Origin: Branchiostoma lanceolatum
Lineage: Eukaryota > Chordata > Leptocardii > Amphioxiformes > Branchiostomatidae
Length of the DNA: 64,000 bases
Reading direction: 5' to 3'
NCBI RefSeq assembly: GCF_035083965.1
Contig: NC_089732.1
Span: 4,107,383-4,171,382, forward strand
Part shown: positions 48,564 through 60,192 of the stretch, in pieces
Layout: the number at the start of each line of letters is the position of its first letter
Numbering within the stretch: the stretch's first letter is position 1
Notes under the pieces: generated by a model
What the model was told of the DNA's origin: nothing
What the model saw: only the letters and a program-made list of their open reading frames with translations
Databases searched by the model: none
Program-made: the position numbers and the translations under genes

Positions 48564-48744
48564 TAACTGCCTTGAGAGTAGTGGCGAACAGAATACAAAA
48601 TGTGCTCGGGACTTTTTTTGTGTTTTTTTTTTTACTTCGGTTTTTGACAGACAAGGACGACGTGGCACTGCACTCAACTTATTTATAACTTATATCAACA
48701 GTGCCATGTACAGATAACAACATACCCATTTTTATTTTTATGCA

Positions 48745-48885
48745 CCTGGGCGAAGTGAGGAAAGTCGTGTAAAGTGCCTTTCCCAAGGGCACAACATCGG
48801 TGGCGTCAGGGGGATTCGAACTCAGAACCTCTTGGCTCTGAGTCGAACACCCTGCCGTTACGCCACTCGACGCCACGGACTTATA
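48745..48885 (-). mobile_element. tRNA-derived SINE, family B
   Basis: The plus strand shows gaagtgaggaaagtcgtg, gtgcctttcccaagggcaca, then ggggattcgaactcag (reverse B-box) and gccgttacgccactcgac (reverse A-box). The gcctttcccaagggcacaac block also occurs at 61140-61172 and 62860-62882. Confidence 0.7.
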
Positions 48886-49220
48886 GTTACGGATGGCCAA
48901 AAAGCGAAGCCGCTTTGTCTCAAGTAATACGCTTCGAGGCTCGATCGAAGAAGAAAAAAAACAAGACCTGAACTAATTCCATAGAGAAGATTATCAATGC
49001 ACCAATGGATCTAGCTGTTTATCCACCGGTTTACTTGCGGCTGCTCGGTCGTCTGTTTACTGTCAGCTTTTTTGAGAATTTCTTCCGTTTAGCTTCTAAA
49101 AATCCACACTATTTTGTGCAATTTCCTCACCCCAATATGTTCCCTTTCGAAGCGTCTCTCGTTACATTTTACCTCCTCTCTATTCAATAACTCCAGTCGA
49201 TACTACCGTAAACAGGAAAG

Positions 49221-51013
49221 ATGTTCAAAGTCAAAGACAAACCGATGTCCGAACACCATCGCAACGTCATCAGGAAGAAGTTCGTCCCGCTGTCACGTGA
49301 CCTGGAAGCCCGTTACGTCATGCCGTACCTGTACCAGGAGGACGTCCTGATGCAGGAGATGATGGAGGATCTGGACGCCATCCCTGACGAGAGGTGCAGC
49401 TTCAAGGCCAGGAAACTTCTGAACCTGATCATGACTAGAGGGGACCGGGCTTTCGGCGTCTTCAAACAGGCGCTGGAGGAATCCGGGTACAAACATCTTG
49501 CTGAACTGCTTGAAGAGGTACCGGTGGTTTATTTTCTTTGCAGAGACCGTAACAAACTAGTTTAGAGACCTTTGAATGCAATTGGATGTCCCTGTGTCCT
49601 ATTTTTTTAGCAATTTGGAAACACCATGGTTTACGTTGAGTTGACAATTTTCCATTTCGACATGCCCAAGTCGTAACTTGATCATCAATGGCTGAAGGAT
49701 AACCATTGATTATTAAAATATGCATTTCATATTTTTGACACATTTTTTGTCGTATACGTAGTTCTTGAAAAGCAAATAAAGATAAAATAAGATGTGATAT
49801 TTCATTACACACGTGCACCTTTTCTGTAAAAACTGTCACTATATAGTACCTATCTCAATTCTAGAGTGACCTTCATTGTCATATAATGCTGTGAAGTGGT
49901 TACCTGACGCTTTCAATGTTTCTCCATCCTTCACAGAAAAAGCTGTCCGAAACTTCCATCGCCAGAGAAAACGCCAACATCAAGAGATCATCCTCGGGAG
50001 TTACCTCAGTCGACGTCCCTCTCGGTCCGCTCAGGCTTTGGCGACTCAGTCTGCACCCGTTCAAGAACTCTCCAACAGCTCAGAATTTCATCAAAGGCTT
50101 CAGGCTGATGGAATCCGGTGGTGAGATACTCGTAAACAGTAGCTATGCAGACGTGTCGGGAGTGGACAAGCTTCTAGAAGGGTTCATACTCCAAGAACGT
50201 CTAACTCCGAGCAGCCACAACCACTTTCTGTACAGTGGCGAAGGCCTCGGGTTGGAAAAAGAAAGGATGGAACAGCTAATGGGAGACTTCCCTGACAGCA
50301 GTTCCTGCCTCTTCCTCCAGGCGGCGCTTATGCCGTTCGACGATGGTCGTATCCGAGCGCTTCGAAAGGCCTTAGAGTTTATTCTCAGGAAGGGGAAAGA
50401 GGACCCGCTTTATAAATCTCTTCACCACGTCTACTGCGTTCTTGGCGACACGATCTTGAATCTAAACCGCGACAACCCGGTCGCAGCCGTTCCGGTGTTC
50501 ACGAGCGCGTTGATGTACAAGCCGGACTGTTTTCTTGCCATACACCTTGCGGCAGAGTGTTCTATGGTTCTGTCGCCGCAAGATGCCGCCCAGCAGTTTA
50601 AGCGGTACCTGCAGCTCGCCCCGCCGTGCGACAAGCGGGTCCACTGGGCGCACTACTGTCTCGCTATCCTGTACAGCTGGGAGTCAGAGACAGTTGAGGC
50701 GGAGGAACACTACAAGTTTGCCGTAGAGGCCGAAGAAAACATTCTTCCGAACTTTGTAACGGGCTGGGCGAAAAGAGAAGCTCAGAGAGCATTCCATCTG
50801 GATGGAAAGGAGGAAGAAACGAAACCCAAGAAAGTCCACGATGCAGAGGGAAAGGAGGAAGAAACGAAACCCAAGAAAGTCCTCGATGTAGAGGGAAAGG
50901 AGGAAGAAACGAAACCTTTGAAAGTCGTCGATACAAATTACAAAGAAGAAGAGACTAAACCAATCGATGCAAGCAAAACGGACGATGAGACGAAGCCAAT
51001 GAAATGTTTATAG
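49221..51013 (+). CDS. CARD plus TPR-like protein, copy 3, with charged repeat tail
   Basis: Exons 49221-49517 and 49937-51013 give 457 residues. Residues 1-99 are an unsplit CARD (FVPLSRDLEARYVMPYLYQE, MMEDLDAIPDERCSFKARKL, GDRAFGVFKQALEESGYKHL). The second exon has the family helical/TPR region (LHHVYCVLGDTILNLNRD, CFLAIHLAAECSMV, RVHWAHYCLAILYSWESE). Unlike copies 1 and 2 it ends with four or more repeats of about 16 residues built on KEEETKP, highly charged and probably disordered, ending MKCL. The ATG lies seven bases past an acceptor (taaacag). AATAAA is at 51202-51207. The function is not known; CARD-mediated signalling is inferred. Confidence 0.9.
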
Positions 51014-51490
51014 TCGAAAGTTTTACTTCAAATGATATAATCCCCATTCTTATATTAAACGTGATGACCGTATTTCTTTCTTGTAATTTCTGTGTACTGA
51101 TGGTATCCGTTTGAAGGACCTGGTCCTTTTTTTTCATATTCAATGGACCTCTAAGATTGAAAAATTAGATTCTAATCGTTCGACACAGAAATACTATTTG
51201 GAATAAAACGTTAGAAGTAAAAAAAAAAAACAATATGTGGACATTATCTGATGTTAATTTCATAAACTGTATGATTGGCTGGAAATAAAAAGAAACACTG
51301 ATTTAGCGTTTAATCAAGTGTTACTTTTGTACCCGTTTTGTGAGAGATTTTCCTGACGTTGGGTGTATTTTCATGTTACAATAAACCATAGAATTGCAGT
51401 TTTTGTGATGGCCTTATTTTTCTTCACCTCAATTCCCTCCTCGGCAGTCTGACTGACATACCGCGACGCTATTTGAATATTAGGCTCTTG

Positions 51491-51503
51491 ATGTCAAAGG
51501 TTA
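51491..51503 (+). promoter_or_regulatory. DR1-like motif upstream of P450 gene A
   Basis: ATGTCA-A-AGGTTA lies inside a block (about 51441-51640) conserved with 59161-59355 upstream of P450 gene B, including gcagtctgactgacata and gagctacgtgtcacaggca. A probable 5' UTR donor (accaaag then gtatga) ends the block. Confidence 0.45.
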
Positions 51504-51883
51504 TAAACTTGAGAAGCTCGCGGTCGACGGTCAGTGGTTTGTTTATCATTAATAGACCGGGTGAGTCAGCAAACCTTTGAGCTACGTGTCACAGGCAACG
51601 GTTCTACATTCAGCTGTTTTGTTGCGAAAGCAAACTACCAAAGGTATGATTCTTCAACGTTAGCGTTAATATGTAATGTGGTTGAATATAGACTAAGGGT
51701 ATAGTTGAGTCATAAAGTGGACATTTTGAGCGTGTTTTTGCCATGGTAGTGATGTGCTGCTAACGTAGGCAACAAGCGAGAGTCAAGACTGATCGTAGAA
51801 ACCATTCCACAGTTCTACAAACAGGGGCATATTTTCAATCCTGTTGTACCAAATAGGTCTCTTCAAGTTGATAAAGCCTCCTC

Positions 51884-51982
51884 TAATCTCCAACCCGATC
51901 TCCACGGGGGCAAAATCGTATCAGCTGAATATTCTGGCTGGCTGATGCGATCTTGCCCCCGTGAAGATCTGCTTGGAGATTA
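51884..51982. mobile_element. Small fold-back element upstream of P450 gene A
   Basis: Arms beginning taatctccaa and containing gatctccacgggggcaaaat are inverted around gaatattctggctgg. It ends about 25 bp before the P450 ATG. The cttggagatta end relates it to the fold-backs at 41462 and 48367. Confidence 0.75.
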
Positions 51983-52006
51983 AAAAATACTCCTTGGTTG
52001 TACAGA

Positions 52007-55000
52007 ATGGCCAGTTGGACGGCGTGGCTGATGACCGTGCTGGTCGGCTTGACCACCCTGGTGTTGGTCAGCTGGGTGCTGGACATCATCAAGCGCCGGA
52101 GGATGCCGCCTGGACCCTTCTTCTGGCCAATCATCGGCAACCTCTTCTGTAACTATACAGTTTGTGATTTCTGTATCTGTATTAACAGTAACTATTGCCC
52201 AGTGTTTTAAAAAGACTTAGTTTATATCCTGCAAGCTACTTCAGCACATTACACATGCCTTTGTTGCCAGGTAACATTAAACTTTTGTTGAATGTTCAAG
52301 ACTTTATCAAACAGAACAAAAGGACTCACAGGGTTTTTTTTTATGACTCGGCAGCAACCTGTGGTGTAAACATTGGGATCTATAAGACTGCTAGCTTGGT
52401 TTGGATTTGAACTCCCAAACTTTTGCTCCATATGTTAGCTAAAGATTTCTCCCATTACTGTATGCCATTAACACTGCACTGTGACATTGCCACCAGTTGT
52501 TGATACCGTTTCTTGACAGCATTTCTTTATTATCTGTATCTATATAGCCGGTATAACTGCCCTTTAGCGTAACACACCAGCTAAATATTCCATTTGCCTA
52601 CTTTCTTAACATCCCAGTGTTTGGCGGACAGTTCTACCTGACGTTCCAGGAGCTGGGTAAGAAGTACGGAGACGTGTTCAGCCTGAAGCTGGGGATGAGG
52701 GACGTGGTGGTGCTCAACAGTCTGGAGGTCATCAGAGAGGCGCTGGTGAAGAAAGGGGCAGACTTCGCGGGAAGGACCCATACTGCAACAGGTACATCAA
52801 TTTGTTTCAAACCTTTGAACCTAAAATATCAGTGTATGATAGTCACAATGAAAATGGGTTGGCGGAAAGAGCTGTACATTGCTGCCAGCAGAAAACGCCC
52901 CCTAACCATACCGGTGTAGCTGCCATCCGGACTGGCATGCTCTTTCTGCGAACCCCAATGAAAATCATCTTCATGATCGATGAAGTTTACTTTCCCTCCA
53001 CCCCCATGTATTTTAGGTGACTTGTTATCAGAAGGTAGGAAGAACATTGCCCAGGGCGACTACACTCCAACATGGAAGCTACAAAGGAAACTATTCACCG
53101 GCGCAATTAGGTAACATTTGGATTTTGATGATAAAGTCTTTATAGAAAGTCCCTGTTCCAACCCGTGTTTGAGGAGAGCCACACCTCGAGCACGTTAAAG
53201 AACCCGCCACACTTATCGAAAAGAGTAGGGGGTGTTTCAAATAAATCTGTCCATATATGCAGCTTGTACTATTCAGTACAATCCCGGTGCGTTATGCCTT
53301 GACGCGGTTTACCGGGTATGCAATACAAACAAACAAACAAACAAACAAACAAACAAACGTTATGCCTTGACGCGGTTTACCGGGTATGCAATACAAACAA
53401 ACAAACAAACAAACAAACAAACAGACAAACAAACTGAACTGAACTGAAATTTCATTTGTGTTGCTGTTGATGTCTAGTGCAGAAGCTAACTATGCAAGAA
53501 CCAGTTGTTGAAATCAGATGCAGAAACTGCAATTCCCCTTTCCAGAGCTTACGCCTCAGGCCATGCCTTAGAAGAACATGTACAGGGAGCGCTGAACGAT
53601 GTCATCGCCGAGTTCTCCAGTATGGAGGGGAGACCTGTAGATGTGGAAGACCACATCTTCAAACTGGTCTGCAACGTGTCCTGCTCAGCTAGCTTTGGCT
53701 ACAGGTAAAGGCAAAAGACATTAAGTCGGCCCAGTCAACTTGGCCCAACACCCTGATCATCTCGACCCAACACTCTGGTCAACTTGACCAGGGGTAGGGT
53801 TAGTGTCTGAGGGTTAAGGTGCTGGACCTAGTTGACCAGGGTGTTGGGCTGAGTTGATCTTATCAGCCATGGGCTGAGTTGGTAAAGGGCCAAAGCGCCT
53901 TACATCCAGGTTAAAACTGCCCAAGAAGACCACTCATGATTAGGGGACCGATGAAATCTGGTCCATGTGGACAGGTGATCACTATAGACAGGATTCTTGA
54001 TATTTTTGTGAGTTGGAAAAATTATCTAGGAGCCACCAAAAAGTGATCTTTGAAATTCCATACCAACCATACTACCAAAATAAGTGAAAACATTTCAAAA
54101 TTTTTAACTTTGTTAGTTATCCTGATATTCACGAGCAAAATGATAAACACAATATCAGAAAACATCATTATATAGAAACATTGCCATCGGAAGAAGTGAT
54201 GTATTCATAATAATAAGAAATACAAGGGGTGATCAATAAGTCCTCGGCCTCACCCTCATAAGGTGCACAACTGAAATGTTGTGACAGAATTATGTAGTGT
54301 GACATCTTTAAGCATTATCCACCAAATTTCAAATTCTTGTGGCCAATACTTTTTAGTCGACGTCCATTTAAAAAATATTAGGTGAGGAGAAAAACTAGGG
54401 TGCACTGTGATCAGAGCTGTATGGGTCGAGTTCTTCATGCCATGAATCGGCATAAAATCTTCGAAGACATTGTCAAAATGTTTGATAAAGATTCCCCTCA
54501 TATTTCAACAAAAAGGAAGTGCGTATCTGACTTTCAGCAGAGCACGTCGGCCCACACACCTCAAGTCACAGCTCAGTTCTCAATGTATTATCCTTCTACC
54601 TCACCTAATGTTACTGAGTGTCGTCTGTAAAGTAATGATCACAATAATTTGAAGTTTGGTGGATATTGCTGAAAGATGTCATACTACACAATTATGCCCA
54701 AACATTTGAGTTGTGCACCTTATTTCTTGGTGAGGCCGAGGACTTATTGATCATCCCTCGTACGTCTTGGCAGGTATCAGATGGAAGACCCTGACTTTCA
54801 GAACTTGATGAAGATCAGCAGAGATTTCTTTGAGGTTGGGTCCCAGGGGACATTGGCTGACCTCTACCCTTCTCTCAGCTTCCTACCAACACCAAGTGAG
54901 TGTTCCACGTATTCTCACTTTCATGATCTCTACTTTTTCACAAATGATTTCCTTCAGTAACTGAACAGCAAGAATAGAATTGTCCAATGTTAGCCTTTGT

Positions 55001-57200
55001 CAGTTGTTAATATGAGTTGCAATAGACTATTTAAGGCAACCAAAGCAATATTATGGCCCAAAAAATGGAAATAAAAAATGCTGAAATGTTTATGGTAGTG
55101 ATATTTGATAACACTTTTTAGCACATTTGTGTAATATCTTCACACTTTGAGCATTTCAAAACCGCGCAAAAGCGAGCCATACAATGGTACCCTTAGTTTC
55201 GCGAGCCTACACTAACCCCCACGGCGATTTTCAGTGAGTTCGCACATCACACCGACGTCATATTTTTGCATCATGGATGTCGCTTTACATTGTGATAGCT
55301 ATAGTGTTAACTAAACTAATCGTGTATAGAAATGGCTAAATAAATTGACTTTCAAAATCCAATTTTTGGGCCCTAGTACTTTAAGTACAGGGTGGGATGC
55401 GGTGGGATGTAGCCTTGTGGCCAGGATTGTTGAATCATCATATGTCCAATTCTGACAGTTTGTTCTGATCTCATACAGCCAAGACCATTCTCACAAAAAT
55501 GTTTGCTGAATTCGTGGACTACTTCAAACGTCAACTGGACCAGCATATGCAGACCTTTGATCGAGGTAAACTTTTAAACTTGTCACCTTTGTTTAACCAT
55601 TTCTTTATCAATGAGAAGCTCAAATTGGCCTGCAGGCCGCTTTTCAGCGAGGTCATGAGGGAAGCTTACTAAGGTAAGGGTTAGACCAAATATCTTATTG
55701 CAAAGACTCACTAATTTGTATTTTTTTCTCCAGACAACCTGCGTGACATCACGGATCACTTCATCAAGCTTCAGAAGGAGGAGGAGGAAGAAGGAGACGA
55801 GGACATCAAGTCTCTCACGGACACTCACATCCGACAAACTGTCGCTGATATCCTTGCTGGTGAGTGCTAACAGCTCACTAGTTTTCAGTTCTTCGGTTGT
55901 TTTCTTTGGTCAGGAAACAACTTAGTTAGTGTCTCTTCCATTGTGTTCTCCATGTGCCCGATCTTCTTCAATTCCAATGTTTTTGTTGAATACAGCGGCT
56001 CTTGACACGATGATGCAGTCCATGCGTTGGTCAGTCCTGCTGCTGGCTGCCCACCCGGAGGTCCAGGAGAAGCTGGCAGCCGAGCTGGACAGTGTTGTGG
56101 GCCGGGACCGGCAGCCCGCGCTGGCAGACCGCGCTTCCCTGCCGTACATGGACGCTACCATCAACGAGATTCTGCGGTTTGGGATTGTGGCCCCGACAGC
56201 GATACCTCATGCTACAACTGTGGACACTACCCTGAGTAAGGACTTTGTTGCTCAGCAAGAAAAATCCAGCGTTTGCCCAATTGCTGACATAGTCATAAAC
56301 TATAACCAGAAGATTTCTTTGAAACCAAAAAGATTGAAGATTTCATTCAAACCTGAAGATTGGTGTTGTAAGTGTTTAATATAACTGTCAGTTTAGCCAG
56401 AAACTGCCCATGTGGCAGTATTAAACAAGTTGTGACGAATGTCTTTCTGTTCCATAGGAGGCTATGAGATCCCCGCAGGAACCTGGATCATGCCCAACCT
56501 GTGGAACGTCGTGCGAGATCCAGAGATCTGGGGTGATCCCGACAAGTTCCGCCCAGAACGCTTCCTGGATGACGATGGAAAAGTCTTGCCTAAACCATCT
56601 GCACTCATGCCTTTCAGGTAAGCAAGTAGGGGATTATTTGGGCCCCGGATCATTTTGTCTTTCAGGTACAAACTTGTAACAATATGTAATATGATTTTAT
56701 AAATGGAAAGTCCATGTAGCTCAATCATTAGTGGCTTCACAGTTGTGCTTCTGGTTCTAATTAGTTGGTAACTGGGGGACCCCAGTTCCAATCCAGGAAG
56801 GGTTTAATTCCAGTGGTAGGAGCTGCACCTGGATTATCTTTCGGAAAGGATGTAAAATGGGGTCCCATTTTCGAGGAGATGCACTGAGCACGTTACAATA
56901 GCCTCATTACTCAGATCAGCGAGATGAGTACCTACTAGCTGTGATAATACAACAAGGTGAATTATAAGATTAACAATTTACACCCACTCCCTTTTTTTGT
57001 GCAGTGTTGGACGCCGAGCGTGCCCGGGTGAACCCATGGCCAGATCTGACGTCTTCCTCCTGCTGGGGGGACTGGTGCAGAAGTTCAAGTTCAGGCTGCC
57101 CGAGGGGGAGGGGCCGCCCGACCTCACCCCAGATCCCAAGGGTGGCGGACTCTTCAGTATTGCTTTTCCTTACAAGGTGGTGATGACCCACAGGAAGTGA
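52007..57200 (+). CDS. Cytochrome P450, clan 2, gene A
   Basis: A microsomal monooxygenase using NADPH-P450 reductase. Exons 52007-52148, 52618-52791, 53017-53110, 53546-53704, 54774-54895, 55479-55565, 55734-55859, 55996-56235, 56458-56617 and 57005-57200 are all GT-AG and in phase: 1500 bases, 499 residues, normal for the family. It has an N-terminal anchor (WLMTVLVGLTTLVLVSWVL), a basic stop KRRR, a hinge MPPGPFFWPIIGN, a C-helix WKLQRKL, an I-helix AALDTM (acid-Thr pair kept; the usual Gly is Ala), a K-helix EILR, PERF, and the haem loop FSVGRRACPGE with the axial Cys. IPHATTVDTTL suits the CYP1/CYP2/CYP17 clan; I cannot fix the family or substrate. It is a tandem duplicate of gene B. Confidence 0.95.
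53280..53450 (+). repeat. Two CAAA microsatellite tracts in a tandem duplication
   Basis: gttatgccttgacgcggttt with its following caaacaaacaaac run occurs twice in a row (about 53289-53357 and 53358-53435), in the intron before P450 A exon 4. A piece of SINE family B tail on the reverse strand lies just upstream (about 53155-53235). Confidence 0.85.
53920..54055. mobile_element. MITE copy, CAGTCAAACCTGT family, partial
   Basis: ggttaaaactgcccaagaag, ggtgatcactatagacagga and aaaattatctaggagccacc match the other three copies. One end is missing. It lies in the intron before P450 A exon 5. Confidence 0.6.
54223..54760. mobile_element. Mariner-type nonautonomous element
   Basis: 538 bp flanked by TA. 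Inverted ends caaggggtgatcaataagtc and the complement of ttattgatcatccctcg resemble mariner ends (Himar1 type, with gataagtccccggtct). Inner similarity continues (ctcggcctcacc, gtgcacaa). No intact transposase is seen. It ends about a dozen bases before the acceptor of P450 A exon 5. Confidence 0.8.
56705..56920 (+). mobile_element. tRNA-derived SINE, family A
   Basis: agctcaatcattagtggctt (A-box region) and cccagttccaatccagg (B-box), then ggagctgcacctggattatc and ctttcggaaaggatgtaaaa, as in the copies at 2048 and 7480. It lies in the last intron of P450 gene A. Confidence 0.7.
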
Positions 57201-59100
57201 ATAGCAGTGACCCAGGAACTGAATGGTTGTGGCCCAGTTAGGTTCTAGATGCTGTGCTCTGAAAAATGCTGTGACTAAATCTAATACAGTGCAAAAGTCT
57301 TTTCTATATCTTCCCAAATCCTAAAGATAAGATGTGAACATTCCATCAAAATACAAGAAAAGAAGTAAGATAGGTAGGAACATCAGTCATGGGTTTTGAG
57401 TATAAGACATGTCAATTGTTTTGTTAAGAAAAGAAGATGAGATGGGAAATGGTGTTCGTTAATTATTTGAATAACTATATCTAAATCAAAGTAAGCTATG
57501 ATGTGATCCAGTCATTCTTGTGTACTTCATACATTTTCAAACAAAAGGAAGGGTTTAATGCCTGCAATGTACATAGACATATAGTAAGAAGCTATTTTCA
57601 ATCCATATATCTTTAAGTTGTAAAAAATGGTAAAGCCGGTGACCTGAGACTGCATGAGGACGAAGCATGACGCTTTTTCGTTAAGTCACAGATATAGCGC
57701 AATTGCGGCAGCTTTAATTTTCAGCCAAGCACATTAAGTCACCCCTATTCTTCTTGATAATTGTTTTTTTTTTTTTTTATTCAAATTGCAACGGCAATAC
57801 AAAGACCACCCAGGCAGCGTGGCTGATTTTGGGTGTCTGACACAACACATACAATTCATCATCACATACAATTACAATGTTGAAAACTACGCATATATAC
57901 AAATAAGGTCACTAACGTACACAATGATTTGATAATGATAATAATAATAATAATAATAGTACTAGTAATAATAATAATACTAATAAATTTTTTAAATGAA
58001 TAGAAATTATAACAGGTCAAGCCTGCTGATCGACAAATCTTCGTTGCTCAGTGTCTCTGACGAAAGATAGTGGATGCTACTTGAAACAACATATATCTAT
58101 ATATTCTGTCGATTGAGTAACTGCGTATAACGGTTGTATTAAGTCAGTAGGGAAATGTGGTGTTTGTATTCTGTATCCAAGGTGGTTAAAATAAGATTTT
58201 AACCTCCTTGCTGTATCATACTGTAATTCCAATTTCTTGTTTCGTTAGTTTTTCTTAGTTTCGATGATATATAATTTTGTAAAAATCCCATTTGAGTAGT
58301 TTAGGGGAGGCCCCCGAAAAGCCGTATAGGCTTCTGGCCTCTCCTGCATGTATTCTTTACTCTATTTCTCTTTGTTTTTATATTGTATTGTACATATGCG
58401 AAGAAACAATAAACAATAAACAATAAACAATCAGGGTTTGACTTTTTGAAATGTTATTTGTCAGAAAACTAAGACAATATTGATGTAGCCATAATTTCCT
58501 GAGACCAAACCAAGTTTGATGTATCAGTAAACCTTTGGATTGTGGTTTGTCTAGAAACTTTAGAAATATCTTCTGTCATGAAGTTTGACTCTCATGATTT
58601 TACCTTGGCAAGTATTTGCCATGACTGATGTAATGTTTGTATGCAATTTGATATATTTATAAGCTTTTGTATGAAGACTCATGTATACATATGAGCAAGT
58701 ACAGAGAATAGCATTCATTTAAATGTACACGCTTTTAGGACTGTTTTTGTCAGATTTCGGTTAGTAGCATTCTTCTTAATCGTTGGACACTGCATCTCTT
58801 AAAAGTAGAAGTGAGAAGTATGTAATATCACCAAAATGGTGGATTCGCAGTCTTGTAAAACAAGAACTGTAATAAAGGATTTACTCTTTGAAATGTTGGA
58901 TTGTACTTTTAATTTTTGCTGTTACTATATAGATAAAATAGGAGAACATTTACACATGCAAAATAGAAATATCCTTCCTAGCACCTTTGCCCAGCTGTTG
59001 TAATCATTTGGTGGAAAGATAGGGTGTAAAATGTCTTAAGCTATTTAAGATTTAATCTACCACAGTTAACATTTAATCTAGCACAAAAATCTAATTTTGC
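57201..59100 (+). other. 3' flank of P450 gene A with a retroposon-like 3' end
   Basis: A T-rich run and aataataataat microsatellite lie at about 57763-57985. A block at about 58240-58432, ending caataaacaataaacaataa, looks like the 3' tail of a LINE-type or other retroposon. AATAAA at 58871-58876 could end a long 3' UTR. No coding exon is seen. Confidence 0.4.
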
Positions 59101-59221
59101 CAAAAGTCGAGTTTCTTGAGTTAGGAATGGTTGCTCTTCCAGAGCTAGAGAAAATCATCTCCTTGGCAGTCTGACTGACATACTGCGACGCTATTTGAAT
59201 TTTAGGCGTCATGACCTCTTT

Positions 59222-59234
59222 AGGTCAAAGGTTA
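59222..59234 (+). promoter_or_regulatory. DR1 motif upstream of P450 gene B
   Basis: AGGTCA-A-AGGTTA is close to an ideal HNF4/RXR-type DR1. It lies in the promoter block shared with gene A (gcagtctgactgacatac at about 59166; gagctacgtgtcacaggcag at about 59309). A probable 5' UTR donor (gcgaaag then gtttga) follows near 59350. Confidence 0.5.
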
Positions 59235-60192
59235 CAAAGTTGTTGTTGGACAGGTAGTTTTAGAGTAGAGTTTTGTTTATCAAGACCAGATCCGGCCCAC
59301 AAACCTCTGAGCTACGTGTCACAGGCAGCATTTCTACACTTTGCTGCGAAAGGTTTGATTCTTTTGGCAACGTTAATGTTGATGTTTTCGAATAATAGAG
59401 TGGAATTTTGGGGGTGTTGCTGGAACGCTGCTATCTACATTTAACCCTTTTTGCTTGTCATTCTTGCATACCTGTCGTCGTGTTACAAAGATGGTGGCTG
59501 TCTCGTTTAGCTCTGGAGAACGCAAGACATTTTGCCCATCTGACAACTTAGACGTGAAGGGGGGAGGGGGGCGGGTCTGAAGTCTGCGCCATTCTTTTTT
59601 GGCGACACTCCAGGGGCGGAGCCGTTAGTGTAGTACTGCGATTGAATTGCAAATATTCTAAAAATTCCGCCAAATTATTCCCCAGGGAATTGATTGCATG
59701 TTTGACAATATCAGTGCTGTAAACATGAAAACTCACATAATCATGGATAACCATCGCACATAGGCCTGAGTAAAGGTTTGGTGTAGGTAGACATCAGAAA
59801 TACCTGCAGAGCTTTACAAGATCTACAAATACAAACTTAGATATACAGGTGACATGTTCAGCCATGCAGTGCAAAGATTTTTGTTATTTTTGCACAATGA
59901 TTCATCTTGGTCATTATCCCTAAATAGCTGACCTCTGGCACCATTCTCATTCAATTTTCTGACTACTGTAAATGCATTTAAATTCGCATGGTTTTTATTT
60001 TGCGCTATTAAAGGGAAAAATGGAGTGTTCGCAGTGTTTTTAGTTTGCGGCAGTTCTATAGTCACATGCTACTACAGTATTCGAGAAAAAATTTCGCGAT
60101 GGTTTTAATTTCTGCATTTACAGTACATAAATTTTCAAGCAAAGGACGGTAGAAACCCATGCACAGATTTTCTCAATCCAATTTCCGGCAGA

